A DNA stretch of 9,878 bases from Mycobacterium sp. (GCA_023264755.1 JAHFVB010000137.1:1-9878), one strand, 5' to 3'. Counted from the first letter of the stretch, positions 1-7,912 are shown. The notes: a model not told the origin generated them from the letters alone. Program-made: numbers and translations.

Positions 1-745
<745 letters not shown>

Positions 746-753
746 CCCGAGCG

Positions 754-776
754 CTCCGGCCTACAGCAGGCCGGAG
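754..776. terminator. Hairpin between convergent aroG and pknL (candidate bidirectional terminator)
   Basis: CTCCGGCCT (754-762) pairs perfectly with AGGCCGGAG (768-776) around a 5-base loop, making a 9-bp, very GC-rich stem. It starts 9 bp after the aroG stop and contains the pknL stop (TAG on the minus strand, 761-763). Neither side has a T-tract, so it is not a canonical intrinsic terminator. GC-rich hairpins without U-tracts are common at mycobacterial gene ends, and the placement between convergent genes supports a 3'-end role for both mRNAs. Confidence 0.55.
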
Positions 777-2002
777 AGATTGCTGCCAAGCGTCCAGGCG
801 CCGGCGGCGACCAGTCCGGTGATGATCAGGATGGTCAGCGTCCACAGCAGCGAAACCCGCTTGCTGCGTTGTCTGGCCCACTGGAACTCGCCCAGCTCGA
901 TACCGGCGAAGTGCTCGGATTGCATTGGCGCCGAGCGAGGTTCGCGCGGTCGATCGTCCCTGGTGAACTCTCGGGTGTGAGTGATCGGTGCCTGCGCCGG
1001 TGCGGGAGTTCGCGGCGGCAGGATCGGTGGGGGAGCCGGAGCTCGATCGGCGGTGACCGCCGTCGTCCGTTCCTCGACCACCTGGCTGTGAAAGACCTCG
1101 GCGGCGTGGTGCTGGGCCGAATTGCGGGGCGCCGGAACGCGAAACGGCGGCAGCGCCAAGTCCTCGCGGATGGCTTCGAGCTCGGCGCCCATGTCCCCAG
1201 CGTCGGCGAACCGATCCGCAGGATTGCGCGCCGTCGCGCAGGCCACCAGCTCATCGAATTGTGTTGGCACACCAGCAATCGCAGCGCTCGGGGCCGGGAC
1301 GTCGTGGTCGATGCGCTGGTAGGCGACCGCCAACGCCGAGTCGCCGGGAAACGGGGTGGTTCCGGTCAGCAGCTCGTAGGTCAGGATGCCGACGGCGTAG
1401 ACGTCGCTGCGCGGGGTGGCATCGCCGGTGCTGACCTGTTCGGGGGAGAGGTAGGCCGCCGTGCCCAGGATGACACTCGTCGATGTGATCTTCGCCTCAG
1501 CGACGGCCCGCACCAATCCGAAGTCGGCGATCTTCACGTCGCCCTCATCGGAGATCAACACGTTCTCCGGTTTGATGTCCCGGTGGACCAGCCCGGCTTG
1601 GTGCGCCACCGCCAGCCCGGCGAGCATCGGAGCCAACACCGCAGCGACGGCGTGGGGTGGCATCGGGCCGCGTTCCAGCAGCAGCTCGCGCAGCGTTCCG
1701 CCCTCGATTAGCTCCATGACCAGGAACGGATGCCGTCCGTCGAACCCTTGGTCGTACACCGCGACCAACCCGGGACCCTTCAAACGTGCGACGGCCCTGG
1801 CCTCCCGCTGGAACCGAGCCAGGAACTGTTGGTCGCCGGAATATCGCGAATCCATGACCTTCAGGGCGACCGGACGGTCCAGCCGTACGTCCAGCCCGCG
1901 GTACACGGTGGACATGCCACCGGTGGCGATCATGCCGTCCACGCGGTAGCGCCCGTCGAGCGTTGCGCCGACGAGCGTGTCCGATTGGTGGCTGGTCTCC
2001 AC
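761..2002 (-). CDS. pknL: Membrane Ser/Thr protein kinase PknL
   Basis: This 413-residue protein starts with GTG at 2002. It has a complete Hanks-type kinase domain: glycine-rich loop at about residues 27-34, catalytic Lys48 (VALKVM), HRDIKPEN at 140-147 with Asp142, DFG at 160-162, and activation-loop Thr173 and Thr175, the positions reported as autophosphorylated in M. tuberculosis PknL. APE is replaced by SPE (about 186-188). A charged, Pro-rich linker (about 290-375) leads to one membrane helix (about 384-406) and a very short extracytoplasmic tail (GSNLSGLL). There are no PASTA repeats or other sensor domain, as in the family. The M. tuberculosis protein has 399 residues; the extra length is in the linker. 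It is divergent from its known substrate gene Rv2175c. The minus-strand -10 box TAGGAT, 6 nt before the GTG, suggests a leaderless mRNA. Confidence 0.96.
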   Translation of the reverse strand: METSHQSDTLVGATLDGRYRVDGMIATGGMSTVYRGLDVRLDRPVALKVMDSRYSGDQQFLARFQREARAVARLKGPGLVAVYDQGFDGRHPFLVMELIEGGTLRELLLERGPMPPHAVAAVLAPMLAGLAVAHQAGLVHRDIKPENVLISDEGDVKIADFGLVRAVAEAKITSTSVILGTAAYLSPEQVSTGDATPRSDVYAVGILTYELLTGTTPFPGDSALAVAYQRIDHDVPAPSAAIAGVPTQFDELVACATARNPADRFADAGDMGAELEAIREDLALPPFRVPAPRNSAQHHAAEVFHSQVVEERTTAVTADRAPAPPPILPPRTPAPAQAPITHTREFTRDDRPREPRSAPMQSEHFAGIELGEFQWARQRSKRVSLLWTLTILIITGLVAAGAWTLGSNLSGLL

Positions 2003-2008
2003 GCCTGC

Positions 2009-2014
2009 ATCCTA
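2009..2014 (-). promoter_or_regulatory. Candidate -10 box for leaderless pknL mRNA
   Basis: Read on the minus strand this is TAGGAT, matching the mycobacterial TANNNT -10 consensus. Six bases (2008-2003) separate it from the G of the GTG start at 2002, the distance expected if transcription starts at the first base of the start codon. No good -35 is visible, which is common in mycobacteria. It shares bases 2013-2014 with the -10 box of the divergent gene. Confidence 0.55.
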
Positions 2015-2018
2015 GACT
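2013..2018 (+). promoter_or_regulatory. Candidate -10 box for leaderless Rv2175c-family mRNA
   Basis: TAGACT matches TANNNT and ends 7 nt before the A of ATG 2026, so transcription could begin at the start codon. There is no Shine-Dalgarno sequence before ATG 2026, which supports leaderless translation. No clear -35 is seen. Confidence 0.55.
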
Positions 2019-2025
2019 CGATGCG

Positions 2026-2430
2026 ATGAGCAGCATTCCGGCCGCCGAAGACGTACTCGATCCCGACGAGGCGGTCTTGGACCTGCCCGCAGTCGCCTCC
2101 CTGCTTCGCATCCCGGTGACCAAGGTGCACCAATATCTGCGCGAGGGCCACCTCATCGCGGTGCGCCGCAATGGGGTCATGGTCGTCCCCGAGATCTTCT
2201 TCGACGACACGGGTCACGTCGTGAAGAGCCTGTCCGGGCTATTGGTGGTGCTGCACGACGGCGGCTACCAGGAGACCGAGATCTTGCGGTGGCTCTTCAC
2301 CCCGGATGCCTCGCTGACCATCACCCGTGACGGTGCGCCCGAGCCGCGGGCCAACGCGCGTCCGGTCGACGCACTGCATTCCCACCAAGCGCGCGAGGTG
2401 GTCCGCCGCGCCCAAGCGATGGCTTACTGA
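2026..2430 (+). CDS. Winged-helix DNA-binding protein, Rv2175c family (PknL partner)
   Basis: The protein has 134 residues from ATG 2026. It is close to M. tuberculosis Rv2175c, a winged-helix DNA-binding protein phosphorylated by PknL. The helix-turn-helix region is about residues 20-48 (DLPAVASLLRIPVTKVHQYL), followed by a wing (LIAVRRNGVMVVP). The C-terminal half carries conserved GLLVVLHDGGYQETEILRWL and ends QAREVVRRAQAMAY. ATG 2026 is preferred because the only other upstream in-frame start is TTG 1963, deep inside pknL, and a -10 box sits at the right distance for a leaderless start. From this start the N-terminal tail is about 12 residues shorter than in M. tuberculosis and has no Thr; Ser2 and Ser3 are the only hydroxyl residues near the N-terminus. 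The DNA target is unknown. The 3' end overlaps mptA by 7 bp. Confidence 0.93.
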   Translation: MSSIPAAEDVLDPDEAVLDLPAVASLLRIPVTKVHQYLREGHLIAVRRNGVMVVPEIFFDDTGHVVKSLSGLLVVLHDGGYQETEILRWLFTPDASLTITRDGAPEPRANARPVDALHSHQAREVVRRAQAMAY

Positions 2431-3956
2431 ACGGGCCCGGGCACCAGCTGCTCGTCGGGCTTGGGCAACGGTGCCTTGGCCAGCGAATACCATGCTGCGA
2501 CAGCGCATCCCGTGGCCAAGAGCACGTGTAGCCACGAATACATGCCGTGCGAGCCGTCCGGTTTGAAGATCACCATGATCCAGGTGGAGAACCCCGCGAT
2601 GGCGGCGATGGCGGTTCTACTGCGAGCCAACGCCGAGACCACTGCCAGCGGCCACGTGTAGTACCAGGGCAACGCCGCGGGAACGAACAGCACCACGATC
2701 AGCATCGCCAGCGCGATACCCGTCAGCGCCTCGCGGTCGTCGTGCCGAAACCGCCACCACAACAACGGCAGTGAGACGGCGATGACCCCGACGCCGACGA
2801 TGCGGGTGACTTCCAGCACGGCATAGAAGTTCACCGGGAACAACAACCCGCCCACCGCGTTGGTGAGGTTGGCCACCGCGGTCGGCACCGTCAGCCAATT
2901 GATGATCTTCACCGAACCCGCCAGCGCCGTCAGCCAGCCCAGCCCGACGCCCGCCAGCCACGAAAGCACCGCGAACACCAGCGCGAAGATTCCCGCCGCC
3001 GCCACGGTGGCGAGCGTGAACGCGCGCAGGCTGCCGAGGCCATGGCGGTCGCGCAAGCGATGCATCCACATCCACACCATGAAGGGCAGCGCGATGCCGG
3101 CCGTGGCCTTGACGGCGACGGCGATGGCGATCAGCGCCACCCCCCACGCCGGCCGGTCGGCGAACGTCAACGCGATGGCGGCCATCATCAGGCCGACCAT
3201 CAACATCTCGTTGTGCACCCCACCCATCAGATGGATGATCACCAGCGGGTTGAGCACGCAAATCCACAGCGCCGCAGCACCGTTGGCGCCGACGTGGCGG
3301 GCCACCCGCGGGGCTGCCCACATCAGCATCACCAGGCCGGGCAGCATGCACAACCGCAGCAGCATGGTCCCGGCGACGACGTCGTTGCCGACCAGGAGGG
3401 TGACGAACTTGGCGACCAGGATGAACGCCGGGCCGTATGGCGCCGTGGTGGTCGTCCAAATCGGACTCACGTTGTCCAGCAGCGAGTTCTCGTTGTCGAT
3501 GGGTCCGACGACGTAGGGGTCGAAGCCGTCCCGCAGCAGCGCGCCCTGGGCCAGGTAGGAGTAGGTGTCGCGGCTGAACACCGGCACGCTCAGCAGGAGC
3601 GGAAGCAGCCAGAACCACGTGGTCGCCACCATGGTGTATTCGTTCGCCGAACCGTCGACCACCCGGCGCCCCAGCCACAGCCAGGCCACCAGCATCACGG
3701 CCACCCCCAGCCACAGCAGTACCGAGGAGACCACCAGGCCGTGACCGAAGCGCATCCACGACAGGTGCAGCGTCTCGAGCAACGGGTCGTGCAGCCGGGT
3801 GCTACCGGCCCCGAGCCCGCCCACGGTGATCAGGGCGGCGCCCAAGAACCCCAGCAGGGCGGGTCGGCCCTCCTCGGCGGTGGCGAAGGCGTGCAGTGCG
3901 CGGACGTGGCGACCCAGCCCGGCGTTCCGGTCGCGTGTCGATGTTGGGGTAGTCAT
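2424..3956 (-). CDS. mptA: Alpha-(1->6)-mannopyranosyltransferase MptA (GT-C, lipomannan/LAM core)
   Basis: This 510-residue multi-spanning membrane protein starts MTTPTSTRDR, like the 516-residue M. tuberculosis MptA (Rv2174). MptA enzymes extend the distal alpha-1,6-mannan core of lipomannan and lipoarabinomannan on the outer face of the membrane, using polyprenyl-phosphate mannose. Family signatures are visible: PVFSRDTYSYLAQGALLRDG (residues about 125-144) in the first extracytoplasmic loop, with the acidic residue (Asp130) typical of GT-C catalytic loops, then APYGPAFILVAKF, LMGGVHNEMLMVG, KIINWLTVPT and FVPAALPWYYTWP. The frame is open upstream to 4124 inside idsA2, but the homologous MTTP start at 3956 lies 5 bp after the idsA2 stop. 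GGAG sits just before it, so translational coupling is likely. The TAA stop lies inside the convergent Rv2175c-family gene. Confidence 0.95.
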   Translation of the reverse strand: MTTPTSTRDRNAGLGRHVRALHAFATAEEGRPALLGFLGAALITVGGLGAGSTRLHDPLLETLHLSWMRFGHGLVVSSVLLWLGVAVMLVAWLWLGRRVVDGSANEYTMVATTWFWLLPLLLSVPVFSRDTYSYLAQGALLRDGFDPYVVGPIDNENSLLDNVSPIWTTTTAPYGPAFILVAKFVTLLVGNDVVAGTMLLRLCMLPGLVMLMWAAPRVARHVGANGAAALWICVLNPLVIIHLMGGVHNEMLMVGLMMAAIALTFADRPAWGVALIAIAVAVKATAGIALPFMVWMWMHRLRDRHGLGSLRAFTLATVAAAGIFALVFAVLSWLAGVGLGWLTALAGSVKIINWLTVPTAVANLTNAVGGLLFPVNFYAVLEVTRIVGVGVIAVSLPLLWWRFRHDDREALTGIALAMLIVVLFVPAALPWYYTWPLAVVSALARSRTAIAAIAGFSTWIMVIFKPDGSHGMYSWLHVLLATGCAVAAWYSLAKAPLPKPDEQLVPGPVQ

Positions 3957-3961
3957 GCTCC

Positions 3962-5065
<1,104 letters not shown>

Positions 5066-5086
5066 TCACTACCCCGGAGTGCATTC

Positions 5087-5092
5087 AGAGTA
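5087..5092 (-). promoter_or_regulatory. Candidate -10 box upstream of idsA2-mptA
   Basis: Minus-strand TACTCT fits TANNNT. TTGCTA at 5117-5112 could be a -35, but the 19-bp spacer is long. The predicted leader would be about 55-60 nt. The 116-bp gap between lppM and idsA2 is the widest inside this gene run, so an internal promoter here is reasonable but weakly supported. Confidence 0.35.
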
Positions 5093-5139
5093 GAGCGTTC
5101 GAAGGAATTTGTAGCAAGTCAGGGCCAGCGCCCCGGGCG

Positions 5140-5820
5140 TCAGCGGTGTTCGGGCGGGTGCTCCAGAATCGGGCTGCGGTCCCGGGCCATCCACGCCACG
5201 CCCGCGAGCACGCCGGCGACGAGGAAGGCGCTGAGGCCCATCCAGATGGCCGCGCCCGTGAACGAACGGGCGCTGGGGTCGGTGTAGCGGGCCTGCGCGC
5301 TCATGGTGCTCACGATGCCGGGCTTCAACTTCCACTCGACGGCGTCGGTCGAGACCTGGTTGCCGTTCGTCGACGTGACGTCGCCGGGGAACGACACGGA
5401 AAGCGCCACGTCGGCGTCCGGGTCGTTGAGCAGGGTGAGGTCGGCGCGGCCTTCCAGGATGACCAGATCGCCGGCCCGCCGCAGGGAGATGTCCACGCCC
5501 GCGGCGTCGCGGTTCATGTTCGCCAGCTGTGGCAGTTCGGCGAAGGTCAGGTCGGAGAACACCGCCTGCGAGCCGACGTAGTCGTCGCGGTCGTAGCTCG
5601 TCACCGAAACCTTGTTGCTGAACGGCAGCGTGTTCAGCAGCTGCGGGCCCTTGTCGTCGCCGTTGCGCGGCTTGGCCGCGGCGATGATCTGACCGGAGAC
5701 CCGGTCATCGGGCGATACCGCGATGGAGGCGCGTACTCGAACGCAGCCGACGACCATGGGGAGGATCAGCACCAGCATGAGCAGGGCCGACATGCGTCTG
5801 GCGCGAAGGCGGGCGGGCAC
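5140..5820 (-). CDS. lppM: Lipoprotein LppM
   Basis: The protein has 226 residues from GTG 5820; M. tuberculosis LppM (Rv2171) has 227. It carries a lipoprotein signal peptide: basic n-region (VPARLRARR), hydrophobic core (about 11-22) and lipobox VVGC, with the acylated Cys at residue 26. The exported domain contains VSGQIIAAAKP, GSQAVFSDLTFAELPQLANMN and the conserved WKLKPGIVSTMSAQARYTDP. It ends with a second hydrophobic helix (about 190-212) and a short basic cytoplasmic tail. The frame is open further upstream, but GTG 5820 reproduces the family length; ATG 5793 would also leave a usable signal peptide. No strong Shine-Dalgarno is visible. In M. tuberculosis LppM has been linked to macrophage entry, phagosome maturation and phosphatidylinositol mannoside binding. 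The start lies 26 bp after the acetyltransferase stop, suggesting one mRNA. Confidence 0.93.
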   Translation of the reverse strand: MPARLRARRMSALLMLVLILPMVVGCVRVRASIAVSPDDRVSGQIIAAAKPRNGDDKGPQLLNTLPFSNKVSVTSYDRDDYVGSQAVFSDLTFAELPQLANMNRDAAGVDISLRRAGDLVILEGRADLTLLNDPDADVALSVSFPGDVTSTNGNQVSTDAVEWKLKPGIVSTMSAQARYTDPSARSFTGAAIWMGLSAFLVAGVLAGVAWMARDRSPILEHPPEHR

Positions 5821-5846
5821 TCGGTCATCGTGCCAGCTCGGTCGTC

Positions 5847-6437
5847 TCAAAGTGGCAGTGACCGGCCGAGTATCGCGAAGGGCCTGGGATCGCCGGCGAA
5901 GTGGTAGTCCCGGATGACGTCGGCGAAGCCGAGCCTGCGGTACAGCCTCCACGCGCGGTTGGACTCGCCGTTGATCTCGGGAGTGGACAGCAGTACGTGG
6001 GCCTCGTCGCGGCCGGCCAGCAGCCTGCGGGTGAGTGCTTCACCGAGGCCGCGGCCCTGGGCGCTGGGATCGATGTGTAGTTCGGTGAGCTCGAAGTAGC
6101 TGGTCATCAGGTCGGTGATGCGGGCCGGGTCGGCCCCGTTGCGGGTCAGGCCCTGGACCACCTGCTGCTGCCACCATTGGTCGGGCGCGCCGCTATAGCC
6201 GTAGGCCACCCCGAGCATCGGCGCCGTGGCCAACGCCGCCGGATCGCCACGCGGGTCGGCCGATTCGACGGCCGCGACCGCCTTCCAGCCGCGCCTGCCG
6301 GTGTGTTCTTGCCACATCGAGGCTCTTTGTTCCTCGGTGCCTCTGGGGTAGCGCATGGCGCCGACGTAGATGGCCAGCGCATCGCCGAGTCGCCTGTTCA
6401 TGTCGTCCGGCGACAGGTCGATCAAGAACGTCGACAA
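5847..6437 (-). CDS. GNAT-family acetyltransferase (Rv2170 family)
   Basis: The protein has 196 residues. The acetyl-CoA binding motif A is clear: LTELHIDPSAQGRGLGEALTR at about 126-146, with Q/R-x-x-G-x-G as QGRGLG. A C-terminal NRAWRLYRRLGFADVIRDYHF is typical of GNAT motif B. The start is TTG 6437, chosen because MSTFLIDL matches MSIFLIDL of M. tuberculosis Rv2170; the next in-frame ATG (residue 13) would remove conserved residues. Rv2170 has been reported to acetylate isocitrate dehydrogenase in M. tuberculosis; whether that holds here is unknown. It is somewhat shorter than Rv2170 because a loop at about residues 60-75 is smaller. It is the first gene of the minus-strand run with lppM, idsA2 and mptA, and is divergent from the DUF3040 gene. 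Confidence 0.92.
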   Translation of the reverse strand: MSTFLIDLSPDDMNRRLGDALAIYVGAMRYPRGTEEQRASMWQEHTGRRGWKAVAAVESADPRGDPAALATAPMLGVAYGYSGAPDQWWQQQVVQGLTRNGADPARITDLMTSYFELTELHIDPSAQGRGLGEALTRRLLAGRDEAHVLLSTPEINGESNRAWRLYRRLGFADVIRDYHFAGDPRPFAILGRSLPL

Positions 6438-6502
6438 CCTTGGGTGCCCTTCGCGGGTTCGGGTGCGGTGCGGCCTCCGGCGGCGGCCGAAGGGTCTACG
6501 TC

Positions 6503-6508
6503 ATTATC
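6503..6508 (-). promoter_or_regulatory. Candidate -10 box for the acetyltransferase-lppM-idsA2-mptA run
   Basis: Minus-strand GATAAT matches five of six TATAAT bases and lies 65 bp before the TTG start. No convincing -35 is seen 16-18 bp upstream. It is the best AT-rich hexamer on this strand in the 261-bp divergent gap (6438-6698). Confidence 0.35.
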
Positions 6509-6559
6509 CCGTTGGGACCGAGTCGCTGGTGTGGCACCTGGCCTTGGCGGTCAACGTCA

Positions 6560-6610
6560 TACAATCGTGCGACGAACAAGGTGGTACGGCTCAGATTGAG
6601 CTCGTATCAT
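6560..6610 (+). promoter_or_regulatory. Candidate promoter region for the DUF3040 gene
   Basis: Two -10-like hexamers point toward the DUF3040 gene: TACAAT (6560-6565) and TATCAT (6605-6610). Both fit TANNNT, and this is the most AT-rich part of the gap. Neither has a clear -35. The sequence does not decide between them; leaders would be about 80-130 nt. Confidence 0.4.
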
Positions 6611-6685
6611 TATCGTTGGGTGTCCGTGAATGCGGACCGACTCACCGTTGAACAGTAGACACGGCCGCGGCAGGCGCAGTCAGGC

Positions 6686-6693
6686 AAGGGAGG
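6686..6693 (+). promoter_or_regulatory. Strong Shine-Dalgarno of the DUF3040 gene
   Basis: AAGGGAGG lies 5 nt before ATG 6699. It fixes the start there rather than at the upstream in-frame ATG 6630, which has no comparable site. Confidence 0.85.
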
Positions 6694-6698
6694 CACGC

Positions 6699-7100
6699 AT
6701 GCCACTCTCGGATCATGAGCAGCGCATGCTCGACCAGATCGAGAGCGCGCTCTATGCCGAGGACCCCAAGTTCGCGTCGAGTGTCCGTGGTGGCACTCTT
6801 CGCGCACCTTCGGCGCGTCGTCGGCTGCAGGGGGGCTTGGTATTCGCGGCAGGGCTTGGGCTCCTGGTGGCGGGTGTGCCGTTGTACACCATCGTCAGTC
6901 ATGTCTTTCTGGCCGTGAGCATCGTCGGCTTCGTCTTGATGTTCGGTGGCGTGGTCTTTGCGATCACCGGTCCCAGGGTGGCCGGCGGTCGGGAGCGGAC
7001 GGGCGGCGCTGCCGGTTCGACGCGCCCCAAGCGAGGCAAGGGTTCGGGTGGTTTCACCAATCGCATGGAAGACCGATTCCGCCGCCGTTTCGAAGAGTGA
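6699..7100 (+). CDS. DUF3040 two-TM membrane protein (Rv2169c family)
   Basis: The protein has 133 residues; M. tuberculosis Rv2169c has 134. The conserved N-terminus MPLSDHEQRMLDQIESAL (residues 1-18) and DPKFASSVRG (22-31) define the actinobacterial DUF3040 family, whose function is unknown. Two hydrophobic helices follow (about 45-67 and 69-91) with only a short loop between them, so both termini are probably cytoplasmic. The C-terminal tail is rich in Gly, Arg and Lys and ends in a conserved basic segment, NRMEDRFRRRFEE. It sits next to the dcw cluster but is separated from mraZ by an intrinsic terminator, so it appears to be a single-gene unit. A role in envelope biology or division is only suggested by position. 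Confidence 0.92.
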   Translation: MPLSDHEQRMLDQIESALYAEDPKFASSVRGGTLRAPSARRRLQGGLVFAAGLGLLVAGVPLYTIVSHVFLAVSIVGFVLMFGGVVFAITGPRVAGGRERTGGAAGSTRPKRGKGSGGFTNRMEDRFRRRFEE

Positions 7101-7115
7101 CCTTCGGGTCCTGAC

Positions 7116-7152
7116 ATTGGGGTAGCTCCGGTGGAGCTACCCCAATTTTTTT
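7116..7152 (+). terminator. Intrinsic (Rho-independent) terminator after the DUF3040 gene
   Basis: A perfect 14-bp stem, ATTGGGGTAGCTCC (7116-7129) with GGAGCTACCCCAAT (7133-7146), encloses a GGT loop and runs into seven T bases (7146-7152). It starts 16 bp after the stop codon. This is a textbook terminator, a form that is uncommon in mycobacteria, and it should insulate mraZ from upstream transcription. Confidence 0.95.
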
Positions 7153-7300
7153 GGGCTTTCTTAGGGCGCGGACACGCCGTAACCGAGTCGATCAGGGTGC
7201 GGCGAGGATTTCCGCCCCACTCCGCCCCACCTGCTGCCCCGAGGGTAACTAGCTGGGGTTTTCCCATTCGAACTGTGTCCGCTTCGGTGGCGTGCGCCCC
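7153..7300. other. Gene-free stretch upstream of mraZ, part of a 372-bp intergenic region (7101-7472)
   Basis: I see no credible gene here. It holds a perfect 10-bp tandem repeat, TCCGCCCCAC (7211-7220 and 7221-7230), read as GTGGGG repeats on the minus strand, and one TGGGG at 7254-7258. In M. tuberculosis H37Rv the corresponding region carries an IS6110 copy; there is no trace of an insertion sequence here. Confidence 0.7.
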
Positions 7301-7301
7301 A

Positions 7302-7331
7302 GTGTGGGGACCGTTGGGGCAGACAGTGGGG
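7302..7331 (+). promoter_or_regulatory. Distal TGGGG repeat cluster (possible second MraZ operator)
   Basis: TGGGG occurs at 7305, 7315 and 7327 on the plus strand, spaced 10 and 12 bp. The first copy also forms an inverted repeat with CCCCA at 7297-7301. The repeat unit is the same as in the proximal MraZ box about 60 bp downstream. Confidence 0.45.
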
Positions 7332-7356
7332 AGTTCGGGTCAACTTTTGCCCGTGA

Positions 7357-7393
7357 ATGGAGCCAAGTGGGGGATTGTGGGGTAAAGTGGCGT
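7357..7393 (+). promoter_or_regulatory. MraZ operator (direct TGG repeats with 10-bp period)
   Basis: TGG repeats begin at 7358 (TGGAG), 7368 (TGGGG), 7378 (TGGGG) and 7388 (TGGCG), exactly 10 bp apart; the last three are preceded by G (GTGG). MraZ is known to bind TGGG-type direct repeats with a 10-bp period upstream of its own gene in E. coli. The array covers the likely -10 box, which fits autoregulation. Confidence 0.75.
7383..7388 (+). promoter_or_regulatory. Candidate -10 box of the mraZ-rsmH-ftsL operon
   Basis: TAAAGT fits TANNNT. It lies between the third and fourth operator repeats, so bound MraZ would block it. Predicted transcription start is about 7395, giving a leader of roughly 78 nt. 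There is no recognisable -35. Confidence 0.45.
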
Positions 7394-7397
7394 GCAG

Positions 7398-7456
7398 CGG
7401 AGCGGGCTGGGTGCTCCGAAGGGCAGCAAGCGACGCGACTCGGGAGCCAACCGAGT
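7398..7456 (+). promoter_or_regulatory. Two short hairpins in the mraZ 5' leader
   Basis: CGGAGC (7398-7403) pairs with GCTCCG (7413-7418), and ACTCGG (7438-7443) pairs with CCGAGT (7451-7456). The second ends 3 nt before the GGGAGG Shine-Dalgarno (7460-7465), which lies 7 nt before ATG 7473. The stems are only 6 bp, so they may be chance in GC-rich DNA. Confidence 0.35.
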
Positions 7457-7472
7457 GGTGGGAGGTGGCGGG

Positions 7473-7907
7473 ATGTTTCTCGGCACCTACACGCCCAAGC
7501 TCGACGACAAAGGGCGGCTGACGCTGCCCGCCAAGTTCCGTGACGCGCTGGCAGGGGGGTTGATGGTCACCAAGAGCCAAGATCACAGCCTCGCCGTCTA
7601 TCCGCGGGCGGAGTTCGAAGCCATGATCACCGAGAAGGACGAGCGGGCCTCGCGCGGCAACCCGGAGGCCCGCGCCTACCTGCGAAACCTGGCCGCGGCC
7701 ACCGATGAGCAACACCCCGACGCCCAGGGGCGGATCACCTTGTCCGCCGACCACCGGCGGTACGCGAACCTCACCAAGGAATGCGTGGTCATCGGTTCCA
7801 TTCGCTTCCTGGAGATCTGGGATGCCCAGGCCTGGCAGGACTACCAGAACACCCACGAAGAGAACTTCTCAGCGGCCTCCGATGAAGCTCTTCTCGACAT
7901 CATCTAG
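7473..7907 (+). CDS. mraZ: Transcriptional regulator MraZ of the dcw cluster
   Basis: The protein has 144 residues; the M. tuberculosis protein has 143. MraZ is a ring-forming DNA-binding protein of the AbrB/SpoVT fold with two similar halves. Both DxxxR signatures are visible: Asp11-Arg15 in [14 protein letters not shown] and Asp83-Arg87 in [16 protein letters not shown]. It binds TGGG-type repeats in front of its own operon and controls it; in E. coli it represses, in mollicutes activation has been reported. ATG 7473 is supported by GGGAGG 7 nt upstream and by the conserved [11 protein letters not shown] start. The matching repeat array lies 80-115 bp upstream. The gene is followed after 124 bp by rsmH, with a structured RNA in the gap. 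Confidence 0.97.
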   Translation: MFLGTYTPKLDDKGRLTLPAKFRDALAGGLMVTKSQDHSLAVYPRAEFEAMITEKDERASRGNPEARAYLRNLAAATDEQHPDAQGRITLSADHRRYANLTKECVVIGSIRFLEIWDAQAWQDYQNTHEENFSAASDEALLDII

Positions 7908-7912
7908 TCCAC

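Noticed and set aside
869..1711. 280-codon open frame on the plus strand
   Set aside because: It lies antisense to the PknL kinase domain, whose motifs are complete; there is no family signature on the plus strand.
1963..2025. TTG start extending the Rv2175c-family protein by 21 residues
   Set aside because: It has no ribosome binding site or homology, lies within pknL coding sequence, and ATG 2026 has a -10 box at leaderless distance.
7211..7230. Short tandem repeat as a satellite or CRISPR remnant
   Set aside because: Only two 10-bp units, no spacers or further copies; it is better explained as inverted GTGGGG motifs of the MraZ type.
7131..7385. 84-codon open frame in the mraZ upstream region
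   Set aside because: It begins inside the terminator stem, has no homology or ribosome binding site, and covers the operator repeats.
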